Shown here piece by piece: positions 52,503-61,680 of a stretch of 64,000 bases of DNA. Numbering within the stretch: position 1 is the first letter of the stretch; each line of letters opens with the position of its first letter. Both the position numbers and the translations under genes were made by a program. The notes below the pieces were generated by a model. The model did not search any database. It was not told where the DNA came from and was given only the letters and a program-made list of their open reading frames with translations. Source of the DNA: Phycisphaerales bacterium PN19_bin_20 (GTDB lineage Bacteria; Planctomycetota; Phycisphaerae; Phycisphaerales; UBA1924); assembly GCA_021173225.1 (NCBI GenBank), contig JAJOLK010000003.1, positions 141,418 to 205,417 on the forward strand, read 5' to 3'.

Positions 52503-54383
52503 ATGCTTCGTCGAACAGTGACCTGCGGCCAGATCCGTGAATCGCACGTTGGTCAGAGCGTGACGCTCAACGGGTGGGTGAACTCGTACCGCGACCACGG
52601 GAACCTGATCTTTATTGACTTGCGCGACCGGTACGGGCTGACGCAGCTGGTGTTTGACAAGGAGGACGCGGGGGTAGCGCAGGCGGGGATCATGGACGTG
52701 GCGGACAAGCTGCGCAGCGAGGACGTGATCGCGGTGCAGGGGCTGGTGCGGGTTCGGATCGGCGGCGAGAACCCGAAGCTGGAGACGGGCAAGGTTGAGG
52801 TGGTGGTGGGGAAGCTGGAGGTGCTGAACAAGACGGCGAACCCGCCGTTCCAGCCTGATGACAACACGGCGCTGGCCAACGAGGAGCTTCGTCTCACGCA
52901 CCGGTACATCGACCTGCGTCGCCCGAGCATGCAGAAGGTTTTGACGGCACGGCACAAGGTGTACAAGGCGACGCGCGGGTACTTTGACGAGCACGGGTTT
53001 ACCGAGGTTGAGACGCCGATTCTGTACAAGAGCACGCCCGAGGGGGCGCGTGAGTTCATCGTGCCGTGCCGGAACGTGCCTGGGACGTTTTATGCGCTGC
53101 CGCAGAGCCCGCAGCTGTTCAAGCAGATCTTGATGGTGGCTGGTGTGGACCGGTACATGCAGATTTGCCGGTGTTTTCGTGATGAGGACCCGCGCGCGGA
53201 CCGGCAGCCCGAGTTCACGCAGATCGACCTTGAGATGAGCTTTGTGCGTCGCGAGCACATCATCGAGATGATGGAGGGGTTTGTGCGGCGGCTGTGGAAG
53301 GACATGTGCGGGTACGAGGTGCCGGCGGTTCGGGTGATGGGGTATCGCGAGGCGATGGAGGACTATGGGATCGACCGACCTGACACGCGGTATGGGCTGA
53401 AGATCAAGGACATCAGCGGGTTTGCGGCGCGGACGGAGTTCAAGGTGTTCAAGGACGCGCTTGAGAAGGGCAAGGATCGTCCGGCGTTCAACAGCAAGCG
53501 CGGGGTGGTGAAGATGATCCGGGTGCCGGGGGGCGCGGAGAAGCTGACGCGGAAGATCACCGACGGTTATAGCGACTTGGTGAAGGGGTTTGGCGCTGGC
53601 GGCGTGGCGGTGGTGAAGGTCATCAAAGGCGAGGACGGGCAGCCCAGGCTGGACACGGGGATCGCGAAGTTTTTGGAGCCTTTGAAGGCGGAGTTCATGT
53701 CGGAGCTTGAGTCGCTTGGGGGCGGGCAGGTCGGCGACACGTTGCTGTTTGTGGCCGACGCGTACGCGATTGCGACCAAGTCAATCGGCGAGCTTCGTAG
53801 CAAGGTGGCGCGTGACATGGGGCTGGTTCCGAAGCCTGGTGCCGAGGGCGGGCCTTGGAACTTCCTGTGGGTGGTGGACTTTCCGATGTTCGAGAAGAAC
53901 AAGGAGACGGGCAAGTGGGTGGCGATGCACCACCCGTTTACCAGCCCGCGTGACGACCAGATGGACGCGTTCCTGCGGGCGGATGTCGAGGACGACGACA
54001 CGATCGAGGCGATCGTGAGCGCGGGGTACGACATCGTGCTCAACGGGCAGGAGATTGCGGGCGGGAGCGTGCGGATCCATGACGGGGCGTTGCAGAGCAA
54101 GGTCTTTAGGCTGCTGGGGCTGACACCCGAGAGCGCGAAGGAGAAGTTCAGCTTCTTGCTGGAGGCGCTGAGCTTTGGTGCGCCGCCGCACGCGGGGATC
54201 GCGTTTGGGCTGGACCGCCTGGTGATGAACTTTGTGGGGACGGACAACATCCGCGACGTGATCGCGTTCCCGAAGACGCAGATTGGTGCGGACCTGATGA
54301 CCAAGGCGCCCAGCGCGGTGCCTGAGAAGAATCAGAGCGAGGTGCACATCAAGAGCACGTGGGTGCCGGCGGAGAAGAAGTGA
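52503..54383 (+). CDS. aspS: Aspartyl-tRNA synthetase (bacterial type)
   Basis: A 626-residue class II synthetase charging tRNA-Asp. The N-terminal OB-fold starts VTLNGWVNSYRDHGNLIFIDL. Motif 2 is FRDEDPRADRQPEFTQIDLE, the bacterial-type GAD insertion occupies about residues 300-425, and motif 3 is GIAFGLDRLVM. ATG 52503 is the start consistent with the family N-terminus. Whether it is discriminating or non-discriminating cannot be decided by eye. A small lipoprotein gene follows 50 bases later. The length is normal for bacterial AspRS (about 590-620). Confidence 0.96.
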   Translation: MLRRTVTCGQIRESHVGQSVTLNGWVNSYRDHGNLIFIDLRDRYGLTQLVFDKEDAGVAQAGIMDVADKLRSEDVIAVQGLVRVRIGGENPKLETGKVEVVVGKLEVLNKTANPPFQPDDNTALANEELRLTHRYIDLRRPSMQKVLTARHKVYKATRGYFDEHGFTEVETPILYKSTPEGAREFIVPCRNVPGTFYALPQSPQLFKQILMVAGVDRYMQICRCFRDEDPRADRQPEFTQIDLEMSFVRREHIIEMMEGFVRRLWKDMCGYEVPAVRVMGYREAMEDYGIDRPDTRYGLKIKDISGFAARTEFKVFKDALEKGKDRPAFNSKRGVVKMIRVPGGAEKLTRKITDGYSDLVKGFGAGGVAVVKVIKGEDGQPRLDTGIAKFLEPLKAEFMSELESLGGGQVGDTLLFVADAYAIATKSIGELRSKVARDMGLVPKPGAEGGPWNFLWVVDFPMFEKNKETGKWVAMHHPFTSPRDDQMDAFLRADVEDDDTIEAIVSAGYDIVLNGQEIAGGSVRIHDGALQSKVFRLLGLTPESAKEKFSFLLEALSFGAPPHAGIAFGLDRLVMNFVGTDNIRDVIAFPKTQIGADLMTKAPSAVPEKNQSEVHIKSTWVPAEKK

Positions 54384-54433
54384 ACGCGCGCGGTTTGGAG
54401 GGTGGGCGTCGGCCTTGGGGCTACGGTGAGGCG

Positions 54434-54700
54434 ATGAGCACGAGCGGTGTAGAACGGCGGAGGGCTGAGGCGGCGGAGGGCGTGCCGCGGTGGCTTGGGC
54501 GGCGCGTGGCGTTCGGGCTGGTAATGGTGCTTGGGTTGGTGGTTGGCGGCTGTACGCGGCCGCTGCTGAGTCCTGAGGACAAGCGGACGCCGTTCGATGC
54601 GTTTGACGCGGTGCGTGGGCAGCAGTCGGCTCAGCAGGCGACCAACGAGTTTGGTCGTTCGGAGATCAACCTTCGGCAGCGTTTGGCGCCGAAGGAATGA
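54434..54700 (+). CDS. Small lipoprotein
   Basis: An 88-residue protein with a basic start (ERRRAEAAEGVPRWLGRR), a hydrophobic core (VAFGLVMVLGLVVGGC) and a lipobox LVVGGC, so the mature protein is only about 50 residues: CTRPLLSPEDKRTPFDAFDA and a polar tail with QSAQQATNEFGRSEINLRQR. Part of the mature sequence resembles the short segment that links an outer-membrane lipid anchor to other complexes in planctomycetes, but I cannot name a family. ATG 54434 follows GGTGAGG. It is probably co-transcribed with aspS. Confidence 0.7.
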   Translation: MSTSGVERRRAEAAEGVPRWLGRRVAFGLVMVLGLVVGGCTRPLLSPEDKRTPFDAFDAVRGQQSAQQATNEFGRSEINLRQRLAPKE

Positions 54701-54927
54701 GGGCCGGATTGTGGTGTGGGAGGGCGCTGGGGGCGAAGGCGGTGCCGGGGGCGGAGATTTGCCGGTTGTTCGGTGGGTTTTCGGCGGATCGCGCAGTGCT
54801 GGCTTGGATGAAGCCGGGTGCGGGGTGTGCGGTCTGGGTGAGGCCGAGAATCTTTGAACATTTCACAAGAGCGGGTGGCAGCGTGTCCGATTTCGGACGA
54901 TGATTGAGGTAGCCGCAAGGAACGCGC

Positions 54928-55611
54928 ATGGCCCGTACACGTCGTAGCAACTCGGTTGGTCGCAAGTCTGGTTCGAGCCCCAAGCGGGCGCGGACGGTGT
55001 GGCTCGCGCTGATGGGGGCGATGACGGCGGTGGGCGGGCTGCTGCTGGCGCTGGACTCTGCGCCTGCGCCGCAGGTGGGCGGTGCGGGGATGCTGGCGCT
55101 GGCGTCGACCAGCGCGGTCTCGCCGATGGAGTCGGTGTTCTCGCGGGTCAAGAGCGTCGACCGTGCGCGTTGGCAGTCGATTGTGATCCACCACACGGAC
55201 TCGGCGTTCGCGACGCCTGAGACGCTGGCGAATCAGCACGCGAAGCTGGGCTTCCGCTCGATGGGCCACCACTTTGTGATTGGCAACGGGCGTGGGCTTG
55301 GCGATGGCGAGATTCACATCGGGCAGCGGTGGCTGAATCAGCAGGCCGGGGCGCACGTGATCGGGCGCGACACGAAGGCGAACTGGTTCACGCAGCACTC
55401 GATCTCGATTTGCCTGGTGGGCGACGGCGACAGCGAGGCCTTTACGCAGGCGCAGATGGTGCAGCTATCGCAGCTTGTCTCGGCGTTGTGCGCGGAGCTG
55501 AACATCACGCCCGAGCAGGTCAAGCTGCACCGCGACATCGCGGTGACCAGCGACCCGGGGCGGATGTTTCCGGAGGCGTGGCTGCGCCAGCGGCTGAGCG
55601 GCTCGCGGTAA
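54928..55611 (+). CDS. N-acetylmuramoyl-L-alanine amidase (Amidase_2/PGRP-like)
   Basis: A 227-residue envelope protein. After a basic start (ARTRRSNSVGRKSGSSPKRA) and one membrane helix or signal (TVWLALMGAMTAVGGLLLAL) there is a zinc amidase domain. Metal ligands are visible as His-His in SIVIHHTDSAF and His in VKLHRDIAVTSDPG, where the third ligand is Asp rather than Cys, as in AmpD. The YHFVI-type segment reads GHHFVIGNGRGLGDGEI. Such enzymes cleave the bond between muramic acid and L-alanine in peptidoglycan. AAGGAA precedes ATG 54928. Confidence 0.9.
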   Translation: MARTRRSNSVGRKSGSSPKRARTVWLALMGAMTAVGGLLLALDSAPAPQVGGAGMLALASTSAVSPMESVFSRVKSVDRARWQSIVIHHTDSAFATPETLANQHAKLGFRSMGHHFVIGNGRGLGDGEIHIGQRWLNQQAGAHVIGRDTKANWFTQHSISICLVGDGDSEAFTQAQMVQLSQLVSALCAELNITPEQVKLHRDIAVTSDPGRMFPEAWLRQRLSGSR

Positions 55612-55947
55612 GCGGGCGGCTGAACCACCCCAGGTAGGATTTTGCAATATCAACGGTCTCGGGAAGCGCGCCCACGCTGATTGTGGGGGTGCCGAGAACG
55701 CGGAACAGGCGGTACCCAGAACGCGGAGCGTGTGTGTATCCGGTAGGTGTTGGGGTCGGCGGGATGGTTGCAGACGGTGCGACCGGAACCGCTGGGCCAG
55801 AAAGTGCGAAGAGTGGGGCAAGGTAGGGGGCTGCTGGGCCGTTCTGGCTCTGGCGGCGTGCGTAGTACGCTGGATCGAACTATACTGGGCCCCTGGGGTG
55901 CGACGGTGGGTCGCGCGTCTGTGAAGGGAGCCCTTGGGAGGTGCCCC
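55612..55947. other. Intergenic region before the Ser/Thr kinase
   Basis: 336 bases without a supportable gene. A short direct repeat AGAACGCGGA occurs twice near 55695 and 55721. TATACT at 55881-55886 is a good -10 candidate for the kinase gene (start 55948), but its -35 partner is weak. The ribosome site GGGAGG lies at 55936-55941. Confidence 0.4.
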
Positions 55948-56886
55948 ATGCTCGTGGGCACGTGGGCTGACAAGGCAAGGACCCGATTGGTGCAGACTTT
56001 GAAGGTTGGCGACATCGCGGAGGGGTACAAGGTGATGGCCGAGCTCGGGCGTGGTGCCGAGTCGGTGATCTACGTGGTGCAGGACCCGCGGACAAAGAAC
56101 ATCTGGGCGCTCAAGCATGTGGTGCGTGAGACGGAGAAGGACGATCGTTTTATCGAGCAGACGGAGATGGAGTACGAGATCGGCTCGAAGCTGAACCACC
56201 CTGGGATTCGTGGGATGGAGCGGATGATCAAGCGTCGGGTGAGTTTGCTGGGGCCGATTGGTGAGATCTGGCTGGTGATGGAGCTGGTGGACGGGATCAG
56301 CCTGGACCGGCAGCCGCCGCGGACGTTTGACCAGGCGGCGGACGTGTTTGAGCAGGTGGCGAAGGCGATGGCGTACATGCACGGCAAGGGGTTCGTGCAC
56401 GCGGACATGAAGCCGAACAACATCGTGGTGGACGACGCGAGCGTGGCGAAGGTGATTGATTTGGGCCAGTCGTGCGCGGTGAACACGGTGAAGAAGCGGA
56501 TCCAGGGGACGCCGGACTACATTGCGCCCGAGCAGGTGCATCGGCGGCCGATCACGGGCAAGACGGACGTGTACAACCTGGGCGCGACGATGTACTGGTG
56601 CCTGACGCGGCAGTATGTGCCGACGGCGCTGGCCAAGGGCGACTCGCTGATGGGCAGCTTGGACGACGATCTGTTGCCCAAGCCCAAGCGTCCGTGCGAG
56701 GTGAATAGCCGGGTGCCTGAGATGCTGGACAAGCTGGTGATGGACTGCGTGGAGGTTGAGCCTGCGAAGCGGCCCGAGATGGCGGAAGTCGCGGATCGTT
56801 TGAACCTGCTGCGTGCGAAGCTGATCGCGGAGCGTGAGCTGCGTCGCTCGGGTGGTTTTAGCCGGATTGCCGACGACGCGGCGTGA
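55948..56886 (+). CDS. Serine/threonine protein kinase (Hanks type)
   Basis: A 312-residue cytoplasmic kinase without a membrane helix. The glycine-rich loop is LGRGAESVIYVVQ, the ATP-anchoring Lys is in WALKHV, the catalytic loop is FVHADMKPNN, the metal motif is DLG (VIDLGQS) in place of DFG, and GTPDYIAPEQ follows. The HRD Arg is replaced by Ala (HAD), so it is a non-RD kinase and may not need activation-loop phosphorylation. The C-terminal roughly 60 residues are Lys/Glu-rich. A methyltransferase gene follows 19 bases later, probably in the same transcript. Its targets are unknown. Confidence 0.92.
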   Translation: MLVGTWADKARTRLVQTLKVGDIAEGYKVMAELGRGAESVIYVVQDPRTKNIWALKHVVRETEKDDRFIEQTEMEYEIGSKLNHPGIRGMERMIKRRVSLLGPIGEIWLVMELVDGISLDRQPPRTFDQAADVFEQVAKAMAYMHGKGFVHADMKPNNIVVDDASVAKVIDLGQSCAVNTVKKRIQGTPDYIAPEQVHRRPITGKTDVYNLGATMYWCLTRQYVPTALAKGDSLMGSLDDDLLPKPKRPCEVNSRVPEMLDKLVMDCVEVEPAKRPEMAEVADRLNLLRAKLIAERELRRSGGFSRIADDAA

Positions 56887-56905
56887 GCGAGAGGCCTGAA
56901 CGTGC

Positions 56906-57754
56906 ATGGCCAAGCGGGCGTCTAAGCGGACCTTGAAACCTGTGGCGAAGCGGCCGGGGGGCGGGGGCGTGCCGTCGCGGTATGAGCTGTACCGCGCGTG
57001 CGTGCAGGACCCGTCGCGGATGGTGGGTTTTGTGGCGGCGGTGCACGGGGGCGAGGCGCGGGTGCTGCGTGAGGACTTTTCGGGGCCGGCGTCGCTGTCG
57101 ATCGCGTGGGCGGGGCTTTCGGCTGCGCACCGGGCGGTGGCGGTGGATGTTGATCCTGAGCCGCTGGCGTTTGCGCGCGAGCGGCTGGTGAGTGTGGGGG
57201 CTGAGTTGGCGGGGCGTGTGGAGCTGGTGTGCGCGGACGTGCGAGCGGCCAAGCACCGGGCCGACTGCGTGGCGCTGCTGAACTTTGCGGTCTGCGAGCT
57301 GCACGAGCGCGCGGCGCTGGTGGGGTACTTTTCGCACCTGAGGGCGTGCCTGCGGCCCGGCGGGGTGGTGGTGCTGGACATCTACGGCGGCGAGAACGCG
57401 TGGACGCCGGGGCGGACTAGCACGCACGCGCGGCTGGATGATGGGCGGCGCGTGGGGTACACGTGGCGACAGGTGGATGCGGACGCGCGGACGGGGATGG
57501 TTCGCAACGCGATTGATTTCAGGGTTGGCGCGGCGCGGCTGGAGAAGGCGTTTGAGTATTACTGGCGGCTGTGGTCCATCGCCGAGCTGCGCGACGCGCT
57601 GATAGAGGCGGGTTTGGGCGCGGTGGAAGTGCATGATCGGCTGGGCGTGGCGCAGCGTGGCGATGGGGGCCTGGTGGTGCGGGCGACGGACAAGGACGAT
57701 CGGCTGGAGGGCGACTGGGTGGCGTATGTGGTGGCCCGGCGGGAGGGGCGTTGA
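56906..57754 (+). CDS. Class I SAM-dependent methyltransferase
   Basis: A 282-residue methyltransferase. The SAM-binding fold starts VLREDFSGPASLSIAWA, continues AVAVDVDPEPLAFARERL (acidic residue contacting the SAM ribose), then VELVCADVR and ALLNFAVCELHER, and LRPGGVVVLDIYGGENAWTP. A basic Lys/Arg N-terminus (AKRASKRTLKPVAKRP) precedes the fold. The LREDFxG form of motif I and C-terminal EYYWRLWSIAELRDALIEAG resemble a family of unknown-substrate methyltransferases. It begins 19 bases after the kinase stop. No substrate can be named. Confidence 0.85.
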   Translation: MAKRASKRTLKPVAKRPGGGGVPSRYELYRACVQDPSRMVGFVAAVHGGEARVLREDFSGPASLSIAWAGLSAAHRAVAVDVDPEPLAFARERLVSVGAELAGRVELVCADVRAAKHRADCVALLNFAVCELHERAALVGYFSHLRACLRPGGVVVLDIYGGENAWTPGRTSTHARLDDGRRVGYTWRQVDADARTGMVRNAIDFRVGAARLEKAFEYYWRLWSIAELRDALIEAGLGAVEVHDRLGVAQRGDGGLVVRATDKDDRLEGDWVAYVVARREGR

Positions 57755-57850
57755 GCGGGTTGGGGCTGGGGGGGTTGACGCGGCAAGAGGCGCGGATAAA
57801 CTCGTGGCCCTGGACCGCGCGGGCCCGTGCCGCGTGCTGATTGGTTGCTT

Positions 57851-57925
57851 GGCCCCATCGTCTAGCCTGGTCCAGGACACCAGGTTCTCATCCTGGGAAC
57901 ATGGGTTCGAATCCCATTGGGGTCA
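57851..57925 (+). tRNA. tRNA-Glu (anticodon CTC)
   Basis: A complete 75-base cloverleaf. The acceptor GGCCCCA (57851-57857) pairs with TGGGGTC (57918-57924), with discriminator A. The anticodon arm CCAGG-TTCTCAT-CCTGG has CTC in the anticodon position (reads GAG). The T-arm is ATGGG-TTCGAAT-CCCAT. CCA is not encoded. GAG-specific tRNA-Glu fits the high GC of the genome. Confidence 0.95.
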
Positions 57926-58197
57926 TTCCGTCAAGGCCCGGCCGAGCAATCGGCTGGGCTTTGTGCGTTTTGAGTTGAGGATGAAGCGGGTTAGCAGGCG
58001 CGCGCTGGTGCGAGTTATCGCTCGCGCGGGGGCTGTCTGATAGGTTGGCGTTTGGATCTGGAAGTCGTTCTGTATTAGGAAGGCAAGACCCATCAGTGCG
58101 AAGTTGGAAGGCTGCGGAAGTCAAACCTGGTGGGCGAGGGCGTGGTGGGTGAATGTTGGTGTCTGGGCGTCCGATGACTGACCTCTGGAGGTGGCGC

Positions 58198-58575
58198 ATG
58201 GCGGAGCAGTCGCGGTCGGAAGAGCCGGGTGGTCGTGGCGAGCAGGCGGGGATGACTGCGGGGGTTATCCGTAGCGAGTTTGCCAACGACCCGGACATGC
58301 GCGAGATCGTGGAGATGTATGTGCAGGAGATGCCCGAGCGGATCGGGCGTTTGGAGGAGGTCTGGACCGGTCAGCATCTTGATGAGCTCAAGCGGTTGGC
58401 GCATCAGATCAAGGGTGCGAGCGGTGGCTACGGGTTTACGCCGGTGGGCGACGCGGCTTCCCGGTTGGAGTCAACGCTTATGCGGCTGAGCGAGGGGAGC
58501 ACGCAGGTGACGCTGGAGCAGATGCGTGGCCAGTTTGGGGACCTGCTGGATATGTGCCGTCGTGTGCAGATGTGA
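58198..58575 (+). CDS. Histidine phosphotransfer (Hpt) protein
   Basis: A 125-residue Hpt-domain protein. The phosphorylated His is in RLAHQIKGASGGYGFTP at about residue 70, within the four-helix bundle (EMYVQEMPERIGRLEEVW before it, DAASRLESTLMRLSEG after). Hpt proteins relay phosphoryl groups between histidine kinases and receivers. ATG 58198 follows TGGAGG with 6 bases spacing. An upstream ATG at 58174 lacks a ribosome site. It precedes a receiver-GGDEF gene by 59 bases, so the two may be one transcript, although this does not show they are phosphotransfer partners. Confidence 0.9.
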   Translation: MAEQSRSEEPGGRGEQAGMTAGVIRSEFANDPDMREIVEMYVQEMPERIGRLEEVWTGQHLDELKRLAHQIKGASGGYGFTPVGDAASRLESTLMRLSEGSTQVTLEQMRGQFGDLLDMCRRVQM

Positions 58576-58634
58576 AGTGCTGGAGGCGTGGTGGGTGTTG
58601 ATGGGGTTTGATGAACTTTGAAAGGGCCTGAGCG

Positions 58635-59576
58635 TTGTCGCAGGAGCAGTCCAAGCCGCTGGTGGTGCTGGTCGATGATTCGGCCGACGTCCATCGCTTG
58701 ATCAAGGCGCGGCTGCGCTCTGAGCCGTACGAGCTGGCGTCGTACGTGAACGGGCCCGATGCGCTTGACGCGTTCAAGGCGCGTGTGCCGAGCCTGGTGC
58801 TGCTGGACCTGGACATGCCGGGGATGGACGGGTTTGCGGTGATCCGCGCGATCAAGGCGACGCCGGCGATGGCGAGTACGCCGATTGTGATCTTGTCTGG
58901 TCTGACTGAGTCTCAGGACAAGGTGGCGGCGTTTGACCTTGGCGCGACGGACTACGTGACCAAGCCGTTTGATTTTTCTGAGCTGCGTGCGCGGATCCGT
59001 TCGGCGTTGCGAGTTGAGCACCTGCTGCGGCTGCTGGCGGAGCGGGCCGAGGTTGACGGGCTGACGGGGCTTGCGAACCGCGCGGCGTTCAACCGGCGCT
59101 GGACGCAGGAGGTGGCGGAGGGTCAGCGGTACGGGCGGAAGCTCTCGCTGGCGGTGCTGGACATCGACCACTTCAAGCGGATCAACGACACGTTCGGACA
59201 CCCGGCGGGTGACGAGGTGATCCAGGGTTTTGCGAACATCATCAACGCGTCGATCAGGGACTGCGACATCGCGTGCCGGTACGGCGGCGAAGAGTTCTGC
59301 GTGATCATGCCCGAGACGGGGCCTGACGATGCGTCGGTGGTGGGTGAGCGGATCCGCGCGGCGATGGCGCAGGCGGTGTGGCCCAAGCACCCCGAGCACA
59401 CGGTGACGGTGTCGGTCGGCATTGCCGGGACGGTGGCGGCGGAGGCGGTGCCTGACGCGGCGGCGTGGCTGGAGCGGGCCGACAAGGCGCTGTACGCGGC
59501 GAAGCATGGCGGTCGCAACCGCGTGATGATCGATCCGCTGAAGGCGGGCGTGACGCTGCTGAAGATGGCGGGGTGA
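58635..59576 (+). CDS. Receiver-GGDEF diguanylate cyclase (PleD/WspR-like)
   Basis: A 313-residue response regulator. The receiver domain (about residues 10-125) has the acidic pocket VLVDDSADVH, the phosphorylatable Asp in VLLDLDMPGMDG, and the Lys in YVTKPFDF. A GGDEF domain follows, with active-site CRYGGEEFCVIMPETG, consistent with active synthesis of cyclic di-GMP. The RxxD product-inhibition site is not obvious. The start is a TTG at 58635, matching the family N-terminus (SQEQSKPLVVLVDDSADVH). It is likely downstream of the adjacent Hpt protein in a phosphorelay. Confidence 0.93.
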   Translation: MSQEQSKPLVVLVDDSADVHRLIKARLRSEPYELASYVNGPDALDAFKARVPSLVLLDLDMPGMDGFAVIRAIKATPAMASTPIVILSGLTESQDKVAAFDLGATDYVTKPFDFSELRARIRSALRVEHLLRLLAERAEVDGLTGLANRAAFNRRWTQEVAEGQRYGRKLSLAVLDIDHFKRINDTFGHPAGDEVIQGFANIINASIRDCDIACRYGGEEFCVIMPETGPDDASVVGERIRAAMAQAVWPKHPEHTVTVSVGIAGTVAAEAVPDAAAWLERADKALYAAKHGGRNRVMIDPLKAGVTLLKMAG

Positions 59577-59707
59577 TTGGCCGGGCCTCAGAGCCGGCGA
59601 GCGAAAACCTTGGCACGAACTAAGACGGGTCGCGGCGCAAACCGCGGCTGGATGTGCGTTGGCGCTGGGGCTTGGAAGCTGCTTTGTTCGCGCTGGGCGC
59701 GTGCGGA

Positions 59708-61363
59708 TTAGCCCTTGGGACCGGCGTTGCGGACGGCATCGGGCATCTGAAACTTTTTGTCGTTGTCACGGAACTTGGCGGCGAGGTCTTTGGCCTTCTT
59801 GTCGTAGTCGGTGCCGCTGGCCCACATGTTGCGCGGCTTGAGGACGCGCCATGGGACGCCGGGGACCTCGTTGGGGATGGGGAGGCCGAAGACGGGGTCG
59901 GGCGTGCACTTGGCGGTGTCGAGCGAGCCGTTGAGGATGGCGCTGACAAAGGCGCGTGTGTAGGCGAGTCGGAAGCGTTTGCCGACGCCGTAGGCTCCGC
60001 CGGTCCAGCCGGTGTTGAGGAGCCAGACGTTGGCATTGTGCTTTTTAACCCTGTCTGCAAGCAGCTGCGCGTAGACCATGGCGGGGCGTGGGAGGAAGGG
60101 CCCGCCGAAGCAGGCGGAGAAGTTGGGCTGCGGTTCTTTGACGCCCAGCTCGGTGCCGGCGAGTTTGGAGGTGTAGCCGTTGATGAAGTAATACATGGCC
60201 TGCTCGCGTGTAAGGCGCGAGAGCGGCGGCATGACGCCGTAGGCGTCGGCGGTCAGGAAGATGACGTTCTTTGGGTGGCCTGCGACGCTGGGGATGATCG
60301 CGCCGTCGATGAAGTCAAGGGGGTAGGTGGCGCGAGAGTTTTCAGCGAGCTTGTCAGAGTCGTAGTCGGGGACGCGTGTGACGGGGTCGATGACGACGTT
60401 TTCGAGGACACTGCCGAAGCGGACGGCGTCCCAGATCTGCGGCTCGCCGGACTTGGAGAGCTTGATGCACTTGGCGTAGCAGCCGCCCTCAAAGTTGAAG
60501 ACGCCATCGTTACCCCAGCCGTGCTCGTCGTCACCGATGAGTGCGCGGTGCGGGTCTGCGGAGAGGGTGGTCTTGCCGGTGCCTGAGAGGCCGAAGAAGA
60601 GGGCGACGTTGGCGGGGTCGTCCTTGGCGACGTTGCACGAGCAGTGCATGGGGAAGACACCCTGCTCGGGCATGTCGAAATTCATGGCGTAAAAAAGGCT
60701 CTTTTTCATCTCGCCGGCGTACTCAGAGCCGACGATGACCACGGTTTTACGCTCGAGGCTTTGGGCGATGAGCACGGGGCTCTTGACGCCGAAGTGGGCC
60801 TGCTCGGCGGCGGTGAGGCGGCGCTTGCCGGCGTTGATGATGGTCCAGTCGTGGTTCCACTTGGCGTTTGCGCCGGCGGCGGGCGAGCCCTGCGGGATGA
60901 AGAGCGTGCGGATGAAGAGGCTGTGCCAGGCCTGCTCGGTGACGACCTGTGCGCCGAGACGGTGCTTGGGGTGCGCGCCGACGAAGCCCTCGAAGATGAA
61001 GAGGTCCTTCTGGGCGTTGAGGTGTGTGACGGCGAGGTTGAGGATGTCGTCGAACTTGTCGGGGGTGAGGGCGAGGTTGAAGCCGCCCCAGCCGATTTTG
61101 TCGTGGATGCCGGCGGAGTCTTCGAGGTACTTGTCTTTGGGGCTGCGGCCGGTGCGGTCGCCGGTGGTGGCGACGAGGCCGCCGTTGGAGGCGAGGACGC
61201 CCTCGCCGCGGGTGATGGCGAGCTCGACGAGCTTGGCGGGGGCGAGGTTGCGGTGGGTGCGTGCGGGGGAAAGGTCTAGGCGGCTGAGGCCGCCTGCGCC
61301 AAAGTCGAGGGCGGAAGCCGTGGGAGTGGCGGTGGGGGTGGGTGCGTCGGCAAGCTGTGTCAT
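59708..61363 (-). CDS. pckA: ATP-dependent phosphoenolpyruvate carboxykinase
   Basis: A 551-residue PEP carboxykinase (ATP type) that converts oxaloacetate to PEP in gluconeogenesis. The kinase P-loop is GLSGTGKTTLSADPH, preceded by HCSCNVAKD and followed by HGWGNDGVFNFEGGCYAKCI, all family signatures. ATG 61363 is chosen, with GGAGG a few bases upstream on the minus strand. The frame is open further upstream but the extension is Pro/Arg-rich. The N-terminal 20 residues are an Ala/Thr/Pro run (APTPTATPTASAL). The length matches typical PckA of about 540. Confidence 0.96.
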   Translation of the reverse strand: MTQLADAPTPTATPTASALDFGAGGLSRLDLSPARTHRNLAPAKLVELAITRGEGVLASNGGLVATTGDRTGRSPKDKYLEDSAGIHDKIGWGGFNLALTPDKFDDILNLAVTHLNAQKDLFIFEGFVGAHPKHRLGAQVVTEQAWHSLFIRTLFIPQGSPAAGANAKWNHDWTIINAGKRRLTAAEQAHFGVKSPVLIAQSLERKTVVIVGSEYAGEMKKSLFYAMNFDMPEQGVFPMHCSCNVAKDDPANVALFFGLSGTGKTTLSADPHRALIGDDEHGWGNDGVFNFEGGCYAKCIKLSKSGEPQIWDAVRFGSVLENVVIDPVTRVPDYDSDKLAENSRATYPLDFIDGAIIPSVAGHPKNVIFLTADAYGVMPPLSRLTREQAMYYFINGYTSKLAGTELGVKEPQPNFSACFGGPFLPRPAMVYAQLLADRVKKHNANVWLLNTGWTGGAYGVGKRFRLAYTRAFVSAILNGSLDTAKCTPDPVFGLPIPNEVPGVPWRVLKPRNMWASGTDYDKKAKDLAAKFRDNDKKFQMPDAVRNAGPKG

Positions 61364-61606
61364 CACGGGCCTCCGGATGTGGGTTGTTCGCGCCGCGTTG
61401 GTCCAGAAGGGACCCAGCGTGGGCAGGGCGTGACGATAGCCGCAGGCGCGGGTGCGGTGGTCAAGTTGGGTGGGGGCGGGCGGAGGGCGTGGGGGGTGGG
61501 CGCGGGGCGGGCGGTAGGGCATGCTGGGTTGGTGAGGGGCTCAGCATGGGGATAGAATCCTCTCCGGCGCGGTGCAGATGCGAGGTTCGGCGCGCGGCGG
61601 AACGTT

Positions 61607-61680
61607 GGTGGCTATAGCTCAGTTGGCAGAGCGCGAGGTTGTGATCCTTGAGGTCGCGGGTTCGAGTCCCGTTAGCCACC
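61607..61680 (+). tRNA. tRNA-His (anticodon GTG)
   Basis: The acceptor GTGGCTA (61608-61614) pairs with TAGCCAC (61673-61679). G61607 provides the His-specific G-1 opposite C61680. The anticodon arm CGAGG-TTGTGAT-CCTTG has GTG in the anticodon position. The T-arm is GCGGG-TTCGAGT-CCCGT, with one wobble. CCA is not encoded. It is a standalone gene between pckA and the thiolase gene, both on the other strand. Confidence 0.95.

Noticed and set aside
55465..57381. 638-residue minus-strand frame opposite the amidase, kinase and methyltransferase
   Set aside because: It crosses an intergenic gap and two gene boundaries, and is His/Arg/Pro-biased. The forward genes have full motifs.
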